Of a stretch of DNA of 27,805 nucleotides, positions 21,160-27,805 are shown one piece after another; positions within the stretch are counted from its first letter, which is position 1, and each line of letters opens with the position of its first letter. The DNA lies in the NCBI GenBank assembly GCA_033764445.1, contig JANRIZ010000074.1:1-27805 (forward strand). The letters are read 5' to 3'. The DNA comes from JANRIZ01 sp033764445 (GTDB lineage: Bacteria; Verrucomicrobiota; Verrucomicrobiia; JAWXBN01). The translations under genes and the position numbers were made by a program. The notes beneath the pieces are model-generated. The model saw nothing but the letters and a program-made list of their open reading frames with translations. It was not told the origin of the DNA and searched no databases.

Positions 21160-21890
21160 TGAGAATTGCCCGGTTTGATCGCAAGGCCCGAAATTACGAG
21201 GCCGCCGCCGCCATCCAAAAGGAGGCCGCTGCCGCCCTGGCCGGGTGGATTCCGCGGCATCCGCACACCGGAGGCCTGCGGGCCGTGGAAGTCGGGGCCG
21301 GGACGGGGCAGCTGACCGCGCATCTGGGAGACTGGCCCGGCACCCTGCGGGTGACGGATGTCTCGCCGGAGATGGTGGCCGAGGGAAAAAGAAGGTTTCC
21401 CCGGGCGGACTGGCAGGTGATGCACGCCGCGGACATTGACGGAGCGGGACCCTGGGACTGGATTTTTTCGAGCAGCCTGCTGCAGTGGTTTCCCGATCCC
21501 GTGGAAATCCTGCGGCACTGGGAGCGGTCCCTCGCCCCCGGGGGACACGTGTTGTGCGGATTTTTTGTCAGGGGGACCCTCGCCGAGTTTGAATCCGTCT
21601 TCGGAAAACCCGGTCCGGTCCGGTGGTTTGATCCCGGTCAGTGGCGCGGATTTTTTGAGTCCGCCGGGTTTGAGGTGCTCAGGGCGGAGGTGAGCCCCAG
21701 ACAGGTCCCGTTTGATTCCGCCCGTGAGCTGATGCGGACGCTGCACGGGACCGGGGCCATCGAGCCGCGGCGGACCCCCCCCGGGGAGATCCGGCGTCTG
21801 TGGCGCGTGTATGAGGAGCGGTATCCGGGTCCGGAGGGCGGGGTGCAGGCGGGATTTGTGTCGATGCGGGTGCTGGCGAGGCGGGAGTGA
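21159..21890 (+). CDS. bioC: Malonyl-ACP O-methyltransferase BioC
   Basis: About 243 residues, class I methyltransferase: SAM motif VEVGAGTGQLTAHL, then RVTDVSPEMVAEG and a SSSLLQWFPDPVEIL stretch typical of BioC. It starts biotin synthesis by methylating malonyl-ACP. Translationally coupled to the upstream hydrolase. The start could be GTG 21156 or ATG 21159. No other biotin genes in the window. Confidence 0.83.
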   Translation: MRIARFDRKARNYEAAAAIQKEAAAALAGWIPRHPHTGGLRAVEVGAGTGQLTAHLGDWPGTLRVTDVSPEMVAEGKRRFPRADWQVMHAADIDGAGPWDWIFSSSLLQWFPDPVEILRHWERSLAPGGHVLCGFFVRGTLAEFESVFGKPGPVRWFDPGQWRGFFESAGFEVLRAEVSPRQVPFDSARELMRTLHGTGAIEPRRTPPGEIRRLWRVYEERYPGPEGGVQAGFVSMRVLARRE

Positions 21891-21963
21891 ATGTCTGATC
21901 CGCAGGGGGGGGGAAGTAATTGAGTTGAAATCCGGACCCGAATCAGGGAGTTTTCCCGGACTG

Positions 21964-22767
21964 ATGAAATGGGTTGATTCACTGGAGCGACGGTACAAAC
22001 ATCTGGCCATCCCCGGGGTGGTCCGATACATCCTGGTGGTTCAGGCCTTTTTCCTGATCCTCATCCGGTTCCGGCCTGAAATCTATGAGAAGATGATGCT
22101 GGTACCCGGGGACGTGATGCGCGGGGAGGTCTGGCGGCTGGTGACCTTTGTGTTTACGCCGCCCACGGGGTTTGAAGGCAGCTGGCTGCTTTTTGCGATT
22201 TTTTATTTTCTTTGTTCCTGGAGCATCAGTGATGCCGTCGAACAGGCCATGGGGACGTTTCGCCTCAATTTGTACATCCTCGTGGGTATGATCTCCCTCT
22301 TTCTGATGTCCATGATCCTGATTCCCGCCACCTCGTGGTTTCTGATGCTTTCCCTGTTCTTTGCCTTTGCCACGATTTACCCGGATGAGATTTTTTATCT
22401 GTTTCTGATCATTCCTGTCAAAGCCAAGTGGATGGCTTTGCTGGCCGCGATTCCCCTGATGTTGCTGATGATTTTCGGAGGGTGGGCGGCCATGGCCGGT
22501 TGTGTTGTGGCTTTTTCAAATTATCTGATATTTTTTGGCGTTGACCTTTATCGATCCGCCCAGCAGGGAAGAAAAGCCCAGTCCCGACGGATGGAATTTG
22601 AGAAGTCCCGGCGTGAGGGTGTGCCGATGGATGGATTTCACTGCTGTGTGGTTTGTGGAAGGACGGATCAGAAGTTTCCGGACCTGGAATTCCGGGTGTC
22701 GTCGAAGGATGGCGAGGAATATTGTCTGGACCACATTGCGCAGGCGCCGGTGGCCAAAAAGGCGTGA
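21964..22767 (+). CDS. Rhomboid-like membrane protein without catalytic Ser, with C-terminal zinc-ribbon-like tail
   Basis: 267 residues from ATG 21964. A near-N-terminal helix, then MRGEVWRLVTFVFTPPTG, a typical rhomboid loop, and six membrane segments. The GxSG and His catalytic residues are absent, so it is probably non-proteolytic. The tail has CCVVCGRTD and a further Cys (YCLDH), possibly metal-binding. TTG 21925 is an in-frame alternative start with a strong GGGGGAAG 9 nt upstream. Convergent with the M23 gene, 15 bp apart. Confidence 0.6.
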   Translation: MKWVDSLERRYKHLAIPGVVRYILVVQAFFLILIRFRPEIYEKMMLVPGDVMRGEVWRLVTFVFTPPTGFEGSWLLFAIFYFLCSWSISDAVEQAMGTFRLNLYILVGMISLFLMSMILIPATSWFLMLSLFFAFATIYPDEIFYLFLIIPVKAKWMALLAAIPLMLLMIFGGWAAMAGCVVAFSNYLIFFGVDLYRSAQQGRKAQSRRMEFEKSRREGVPMDGFHCCVVCGRTDQKFPDLEFRVSSKDGEEYCLDHIAQAPVAKKA

Positions 22768-22782
22768 CGGGGCCGGGGAGGG

Positions 22783-23817
22783 TCAGTTGCCGAACCCGAT
22801 GAGGTTCATGACGCGCAACCCGTAGTCGGTCAGACCCGGGGCGGAGGATTTTCCGAAGAGGACGGATTTTGTGACCAGGGCCAGGGGCACGGGAGTCGGA
22901 TGCACCCAGGAAACCGTCGGTTTGTCCACCGGCGTCGCCTGGGGGGTGACCCTCAGAATCTGACCGTCCTGCGAAAACGAGACCTCCCACGAGGCCGGTT
23001 TTTTCAGGGGGGAATCTGCGAGCAGCCAGGGGTAGAGACTGACCACATCCAGCGGCCCTTTGTTCGGGAGAAGGACTTTGTAGTAGGTTTTTTCCGTCGC
23101 CAGAAATGCGGGGAGGGAAAGTGTGGGGTCCTTCCGGAGGGCCAGGTAGTAGCGGGCCACATTGATTCCGTTGAGGTTCATCCCGTTGTAGAGGCCGTGG
23201 CGGTTGGGGTCGGTTTTGGCCGTGGGCAGGGATTCAAACCAGCGGTCGAATTGACGGTTGATCATCAGGGCGATTTCAAAATGCAGATGGGCGCGGCTGC
23301 GATCCAGACCCGGTCCCGTGTAACCCATGCATGCGAGTGACTCCCCCTGTTTGACCGATTTTCCCACGGACGTGCGGATTTCGGCCAGGTGGGCGTAGAG
23401 GGAGTAGTAGGGGCACCCCTCCCAGAGATGTTCGACGACGATGTATTTGCCGTAGCCCGAGTGGCGGGGGCTGGAATTGACATAGACGACCGTCCCATCG
23501 GCGATCGCATCCACCGAATCGAGCGGTTCCCCGTCGGGTGCGCGGCGGAGCGGCCTGATGTCGATGCCCTCGTGGAAACGGGAATAGACAAGACCCCCGG
23601 GGGTTTCCGTCGGATTGCGGACAAACCCCCACTGCCCCCCCTCCCACGGGCGGGATTTGACCCCCTTGAAATCCCGTTCAATGACCTGGTAGAAGGCGGG
23701 ACCTTTCGATTCAAAAAGAGCCGTGTTTTCCGTGGGAAGAATCAGCGGCCCCGCCGTGCGTTCCTCCGCGAAAGACCGAGGGCACAGAAGCAGGAGCAAA
23801 AGCAGGACCGGGCGCAT
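22783..23817 (-). CDS. Secreted M23 family metallopeptidase
   Basis: 344 residues with a signal peptide (MRPVLLLLLLLCPRSFA). The M23 catalytic domain has HEGIDIRPL (His and Asp metal ligands) and HLHFE (HxH) with a conserved YAHL and GYTGPG. Such proteins cleave peptidoglycan cross-links or act on envelope carbohydrates. The start is 13 nt after the stop of the cyclase gene, so the two are likely co-transcribed. Confidence 0.85.
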   Translation of the reverse strand: MRPVLLLLLLLCPRSFAEERTAGPLILPTENTALFESKGPAFYQVIERDFKGVKSRPWEGGQWGFVRNPTETPGGLVYSRFHEGIDIRPLRRAPDGEPLDSVDAIADGTVVYVNSSPRHSGYGKYIVVEHLWEGCPYYSLYAHLAEIRTSVGKSVKQGESLACMGYTGPGLDRSRAHLHFEIALMINRQFDRWFESLPTAKTDPNRHGLYNGMNLNGINVARYYLALRKDPTLSLPAFLATEKTYYKVLLPNKGPLDVVSLYPWLLADSPLKKPASWEVSFSQDGQILRVTPQATPVDKPTVSWVHPTPVPLALVTKSVLFGKSSAPGLTDYGLRVMNLIGFGN

Positions 23818-23830
23818 GCGGGCAGGAGGG

Positions 23831-25987
23831 TTATTTGTCTTTCATGACCAGCACCCCGTCCCATGAGGGATCGGGGGCGTTTTTGAGGAATTTGACCGAT
23901 TCGGCCAGATAACTTTCGCAGAGGTAGTCGTCCGGGACGGATGCCAGGCAATGGGTGAAGATTTTTGCGGCAGTGGCAAAGTCCTTGGACATGAAGGCCG
24001 CATAGCCCTTTTCGTATTCGGCGTACCATGCAATCTCAGTCTCCGAGAGTTTGCCCGGGAGTTTTTCGGCCAGGAGAATGAAGACCTCGACGGGGACCGT
24101 TTTTCCCTTGACGGTGATTTTGCCCGCGGAACGGAGCCAGAAATCCTCCCGGACCAGGGCGGCGACGGATTCGCCGATCAATTTATCCGTGTGGAAGGTT
24201 TTGGTGGCCCCCTCCAGACGGGATGCGAGATTGACCGCGTCGCCGATGACCGTGAATTCCAGACGTTCGGAGGACCCGATATTGCCGACGATGACCTCCC
24301 CGTGGTTGAGGCCCACACCGATGCGCAGTTCGGGTTTTCCCGAAGACTTCCATCCCTCGTTGAGGGCGGGGAGGATCTCGATCATCTGGCAGACGGTGCG
24401 GCAGGCATTGATCGCGTCCTGTTTGGGTCCGTGTGAATGGGTGTCCCCCCAGACGGCCATGATGGCGTCGCCGATGTATTTGTGGAGGGTGCCGTCGGTT
24501 TTGAAGACCAGGGGGACCATGCTGCCGAAGTATTCGTTGAGCTGCTGGACGAGCATCTGGGCGTCGGCGGTTTCGGTCATGGTGGTGAAGCCGCGGATAT
24601 CCGAGAAAAGGATGGTGACGGGTTTGCGGAGGCCGCCGAGGGATAGGGCGTATTCGTTGCGGTTCTGGAGGAGGTAGTTGGCGACATTTTTGGAGACAAA
24701 CTTGTCGAAGGTGGATTTGACACGGGCGCGTTCGATCCGTTCGAGCACGAACTGGTAGACCAGTGCGACAATGCCCGTGCCCGAGAGGGCCACCAGTGGC
24801 CCGGCCATGGGGAGCATCAGGGAGGCGTGGACGAAAAGAATCTGGGAAAGACCCAGGTAGGCCCCGCCCTCGGCCGTGACCAGGGAAAATTTCAGGAGCG
24901 GATTCTGGACGAGCATGACCAGGGCAATGGCCAGAGCCGAGGCGCAGAGCATGATTCCCAGGACCGCCCACGGGTTGACGATTTCGTGGAGAAAATCGTT
25001 GCGCAGAAGCGTGGCGATGGACTGGGCGTGGACCTCGACCCCCGCCATGCGCCCGTAGGCCGTGTCGTGATAATCGGTCGTCCAGTTGCCCATGGGACCG
25101 ACGAGCACGACCTTGTTTTTGAAAAAGGCCCCGTTGCCGAAGTTTCTTTCCCAGAATGAGGGGATGAAAATCTCATAGAGCGGGATCGGTTTGTAGGTGC
25201 CGGAGGGTCCCTGGAAATTGATCATGCGCCGCTCCCAGCCCAGGGAGGAGGGCTTGCGGGAGGGGTCCGCCTTCAGGCAGGTCAGACCGTCGTAGGAGGT
25301 GAAAACCGTCTGGGTCTTCTCATCGACAAAGGGGACTGCCCCCGAGATGAACTCCAGCGAGGTGGTGTAAAAGGCGTCGTGGATGGCCTCATCCTTGCGT
25401 GGGACATAGTTGACGTAGCCGACACTGCCCTCGATCTGGAGTTTTTCGATGGGAAGGGAAATGCCGCTTTGGCCGCCGATCTCCTGGCCGTTGACGGATT
25501 TCGACTGTTCCAGCTGGAGATTCGAGCCGATGACCACCCGGTCCCTGAATTTTTCGATGCCCCGGGCGAAGAGCGCGTCATCCCCCTCGCCGTAGATGCT
25601 TGGGGAAGGGAAAAGCATGTCAAAGGCCACCACACGGGCCCCGGCTCCGATGAGTTTTTCCATCAGCAGCGGATAGAGTTCCCGGGGGAAGGGAAATCCC
25701 TCCATCATCAGCTGGATGGGGCGGAGTTTGTATTCCGCATCCTCCTGGTTGATGAGGTTGAGTGTTTCGAGCTCCTTGCTCCGGTCGTCAATGGCGATGA
25801 TGACCACATCGGGATCGGGGTTGTGGAGACCGCGCCAGGCGAATTTCTGGTAGGTGATGATTTTTTCGAGATTCAGCAGCGGTTTCCATTCCGCCAGCCA
25901 CAACTGCCACAGGCCGATGGTGAAAATCAGCGAAAACAGGGGCAGCAGGATCAGGAGCCTGTTTTTGGGAAGAAGGAGCTGATTCAT
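23831..25987 (-). CDS. CHASE2-domain adenylate/guanylate cyclase
   Basis: 718 residues. N-terminal membrane helix, an extracytoplasmic CHASE2 domain (roughly residues 40-330), three membrane segments (345-420), and a class III cyclase domain from about 455: VTILFSDIRGFTTMTE with the metal Asp, GTLHKYIGDAIMAVWGD with the second Asp, and GEVIVGNIGSSERLEFTVIGDAVNLASRLE. Catalytic residues look intact. A C-terminal TPR-like tail follows. It makes cAMP or cGMP from an external cue. Nucleotide choice is not proven from sequence. Confidence 0.88.
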   Translation of the reverse strand: MNQLLLPKNRLLILLPLFSLIFTIGLWQLWLAEWKPLLNLEKIITYQKFAWRGLHNPDPDVVIIAIDDRSKELETLNLINQEDAEYKLRPIQLMMEGFPFPRELYPLLMEKLIGAGARVVAFDMLFPSPSIYGEGDDALFARGIEKFRDRVVIGSNLQLEQSKSVNGQEIGGQSGISLPIEKLQIEGSVGYVNYVPRKDEAIHDAFYTTSLEFISGAVPFVDEKTQTVFTSYDGLTCLKADPSRKPSSLGWERRMINFQGPSGTYKPIPLYEIFIPSFWERNFGNGAFFKNKVVLVGPMGNWTTDYHDTAYGRMAGVEVHAQSIATLLRNDFLHEIVNPWAVLGIMLCASALAIALVMLVQNPLLKFSLVTAEGGAYLGLSQILFVHASLMLPMAGPLVALSGTGIVALVYQFVLERIERARVKSTFDKFVSKNVANYLLQNRNEYALSLGGLRKPVTILFSDIRGFTTMTETADAQMLVQQLNEYFGSMVPLVFKTDGTLHKYIGDAIMAVWGDTHSHGPKQDAINACRTVCQMIEILPALNEGWKSSGKPELRIGVGLNHGEVIVGNIGSSERLEFTVIGDAVNLASRLEGATKTFHTDKLIGESVAALVREDFWLRSAGKITVKGKTVPVEVFILLAEKLPGKLSETEIAWYAEYEKGYAAFMSKDFATAAKIFTHCLASVPDDYLCESYLAESVKFLKNAPDPSWDGVLVMKDK

Positions 25988-26299
25988 GGGGCCGGGGGCA
26001 GTCTACACACAGATAAGCACGCCTTTCAACAGCCGTGCTGTAAAAATAATGGGACAACACCATGGGCTGCCCGAAATGAAGAGGGCGTCAGACCAACAGA
26101 CAGAGGGATATTTTCCGGGGACCTCGGCCAAGAATCAAGTCGACGGATACCTGTAGCATTCATTTCTACATTTTTTTGGGAGCGGGAATTTGTTATTATG
26201 GAAATTATGGATATTATTATTAATGTAATTATTATATATTAAATATAAATAACTTTACAAACCATAATTTTTAATTAAAAATTCAGAATTCTTTTGGAT
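25988..26299. other. Divergent intergenic region, AT-rich on the right
   Basis: No gene. On the minus strand TTGAAA (26029-26024) and TAGACT (26005-26000), 18 bp apart, may form the cyclase promoter. From about 26160 the sequence is AT-rich (runs of TATTATTATT and AAATATAAAT), unlike the GC-rich window, and probably holds the promoter of the plus-strand kinase-like gene. Confidence 0.4.
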
Positions 26300-27328
26300 A
26301 TGATATATACGAAAACCATGCCAGCGACAATTTTCAGACCTGACAAGGGTTTTGTGGAAAATCTTGTTCCCCGAATGTTGCAACAGAATCGGGCTCCTGA
26401 CACCAAAACCCGGGGATTGCATGTCAGGATTTCGGAATTCAGTGAAACCTCCCAGGCAACATTGATCAATCTCCAGGCCTTTCTTCTGGAGATTGCCTCG
26501 GCCCAAAACGTATTGGAATCCGACTTTGGTCCGCAGTGTGTTTTTACCCGGGACCTTCTGGTACGGCACCGATACCAGGAGATGATGGATCATATCCGTC
26601 ATCTGACGCCGAGCCCCGGCACCCCGGCCAGCCCCATTTTCAAGAAGGCCGTGCATGATATCCGTGGCGGAGCGTTGCCGAGTCTGACCATGAACATTGA
26701 TCTGTTTCTCTACTATCTGCCCCCCCAGGACTTTTTCCACAAGTTGTATCATCTGAGCCATGACCACCTGCGCATTCTGCGCAACTGCATCGTGGATTTT
26801 GCCTCCGCTCCGGTGCCCCGCGTGGGCGGACAGGAATCCGCCCGGGTGGGGGAGCTGATTGAGAAGTGGCGCGGGACACGCATTGGGACACGGGAGAAAT
26901 CGTGTGACGTCTTTGTTTCCTGCGAATACGGGGGCGACCTGCAGAGCCACTGTGTGGAGTTTTCCATGCTGGAGCGGGTGTTTTACAACCTGCTCAACAA
27001 TGCCGCCAAGAATGCCTCCGACGGCCACCTGGCCATCGACATCCGTCCGACCGATGACGGTCAGAATCTGCTGTTTTTGCTGACCAACCGTGTGGACATG
27101 AAACTTTCCAATCTTTTGAAGAGCCGGTTTGGCAGCCGGATGGACGGACTCTTCAAGGAGGGATTCACCACGGGCGGCAACGGGGTGGGAATGGGTGTTT
27201 GCGCCGAGATGGTTGTCAACGTGTATGATCTGAAGAGTTTTGAGGATGCGGTCAAATGGGGTTATTTCGGTTGCAGTCTGGTGAAGGATTATTTTGTCTG
27301 CTGGTTTCACTGGCCATTGTCAAAATAA
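26300..27328 (+). CDS. Histidine-kinase-like protein, degenerate H-box and G1 box
   Basis: 342 residues. A dimerisation-type segment has FKKAVHDIRGGALPSL (His in HDIRGG, resembling an H-box), and a GHKL ATPase domain has the N-box VFYNLLNNAAKNA and the glycine-rich FTTGGNGVGMGVCAEMV. The usual DxGxG box is replaced by NRVDMKLSNL, so catalysis may be altered. No membrane or sensor domain is visible. It lies 52 nt before a receiver-domain gene. The start is ATG 26300; TTG 26294 or ATG 26318 are alternatives and no clear Shine-Dalgarno supports any. Confidence 0.68.
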   Translation: MIYTKTMPATIFRPDKGFVENLVPRMLQQNRAPDTKTRGLHVRISEFSETSQATLINLQAFLLEIASAQNVLESDFGPQCVFTRDLLVRHRYQEMMDHIRHLTPSPGTPASPIFKKAVHDIRGGALPSLTMNIDLFLYYLPPQDFFHKLYHLSHDHLRILRNCIVDFASAPVPRVGGQESARVGELIEKWRGTRIGTREKSCDVFVSCEYGGDLQSHCVEFSMLERVFYNLLNNAAKNASDGHLAIDIRPTDDGQNLLFLLTNRVDMKLSNLLKSRFGSRMDGLFKEGFTTGGNGVGMGVCAEMVVNVYDLKSFEDAVKWGYFGCSLVKDYFVCWFHWPLSK

Positions 27329-27380
27329 TGTGTTTATCCTGTTGCACCCTGCAATCAATCCATTGATGGAGAAACTTAAA

Positions 27381-27805
27381 ATGGGCTTTGGAGCCGGTCA
27401 GTACAAAAAAAGACTCATCATACTGCATGTGGAGGACCAGCTGGATTTTTTCCATGTCATTCGGCAGGTGCTGGAGCAGATGCCCGGGGAGTTTTCCGTC
27501 CTTCACGCCCGCACGTATGCCGAGGCCATTGAGCTGGCGGGCAAATATTATTTCGACTGTATTTTCATCGATATCAACCTGCCCGATGGCAACGGGTTGG
27601 ATTTGTTTGCGGAGATCAAGGGCCTGCATCCCCACGCGCGGGGGGTGATTGTCAGCGGTGCCAACGAGGAGGAGTTTGTGGGGATGGCCGGGGCCGTGGG
27701 CATTGATGCCTATCTGATCAAGCCCGTGCAGTTGGGGGCACTCTACGACACCCTCAAAAATCTTTTTCCCGAGGCCTTTGAAAAGGCGCAGATGGCCGGG
27801 AGCCT
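27381..27805 (+). CDS. Receiver-domain response regulator, partial (3' end outside window)
   Basis: At least 141 residues remain in frame to the edge. Receiver domain with HVEDQ, phospho-acceptor Asp in FIDINLPDGNG, S in IVSGANEEE and Lys in YLIKPV. What follows (DTLKNLFPEA) is cut. The start ATG 27381 has GGAG 9 nt upstream; an in-frame ATG at 27366 is less likely. It probably pairs with the upstream kinase-like protein. Confidence 0.82.
   Translation, partial: MGFGAGQYKKRLIILHVEDQLDFFHVIRQVLEQMPGEFSVLHARTYAEAIELAGKYYFDCIFIDINLPDGNGLDLFAEIKGLHPHARGVIVSGANEEEFVGMAGAVGIDAYLIKPVQLGALYDTLKNLFPEAFEKAQMAGS

Overview
This is a high-GC bacterial chromosomal window from a Gram-negative organism. The CpxRA-like system, exported M23 peptidases, CHASE2 cyclase and bioC-type biotin genes fit that reading. 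I see no marker that fixes the phylum; a PVC-group or deltaproteobacterial-type genome would be compatible, but this is inference. No phage structural or integrase gene is visible.

Region 1 (1-5490, minus strand) is the remarkable part. Thirty-two tRNA or tRNA-like genes lie head to tail with mostly 4-20 nt spacers, and lead directly into rtcB (3'-5' RNA ligase) and a partial RlaP-type nucleotidyltransferase. The anticodons together cover all 20 amino acids, counting damaged Thr and Tyr genes. The genes are not ordinary: 31 of 32 carry G instead of the near-universal U55 in the T loop. Most have A18-G19 in the D loop, and positions 54 and 58 covary (T/A, C/A, G/G, A/T). Six have C33, and four Leu-anticodon genes have a short variable loop. 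Three copies of a 274-bp element with 31-bp terminal inverted repeats sit in the array; one splits an anticodon loop and one splits tRNA-Asp at the variable region. I read the unit as a self-contained, divergent tRNA set co-expressed with RNA-repair enzymes.

Region 2 (5490-6437) has no protein gene. It holds a strong hairpin, a promoter-terminator pair suggesting a small plus-strand RNA, and a bidirectional terminator with a possible minus-strand transcript.

Region 3 (6438-14697) has a tightly coupled minus-strand operon: TPR protein, PqqD-like protein, ATP-grasp ligase, fold-III PLP decarboxylase, and a urea transporter fused to an M23 peptidase. It is divergent from a CpxR/CpxA-like two-component system. 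A Cpx-box-like direct repeat lies between them, so the operon may be an envelope-stress or peptide-modification system under that sensor.

Region 4 (14763-23817) is mostly housekeeping: metG, a GT-C-like membrane protein, priA, a divergent bioG-like/bioC pair, a rhomboid-like membrane protein and an M23 peptidase.

Region 5 (23831-27805) has a CHASE2 adenylate/guanylate cyclase upstream of the M23 gene, an AT-rich intergenic stretch, and then a divergent histidine-kinase-like protein followed by a receiver-domain protein cut by the window end.
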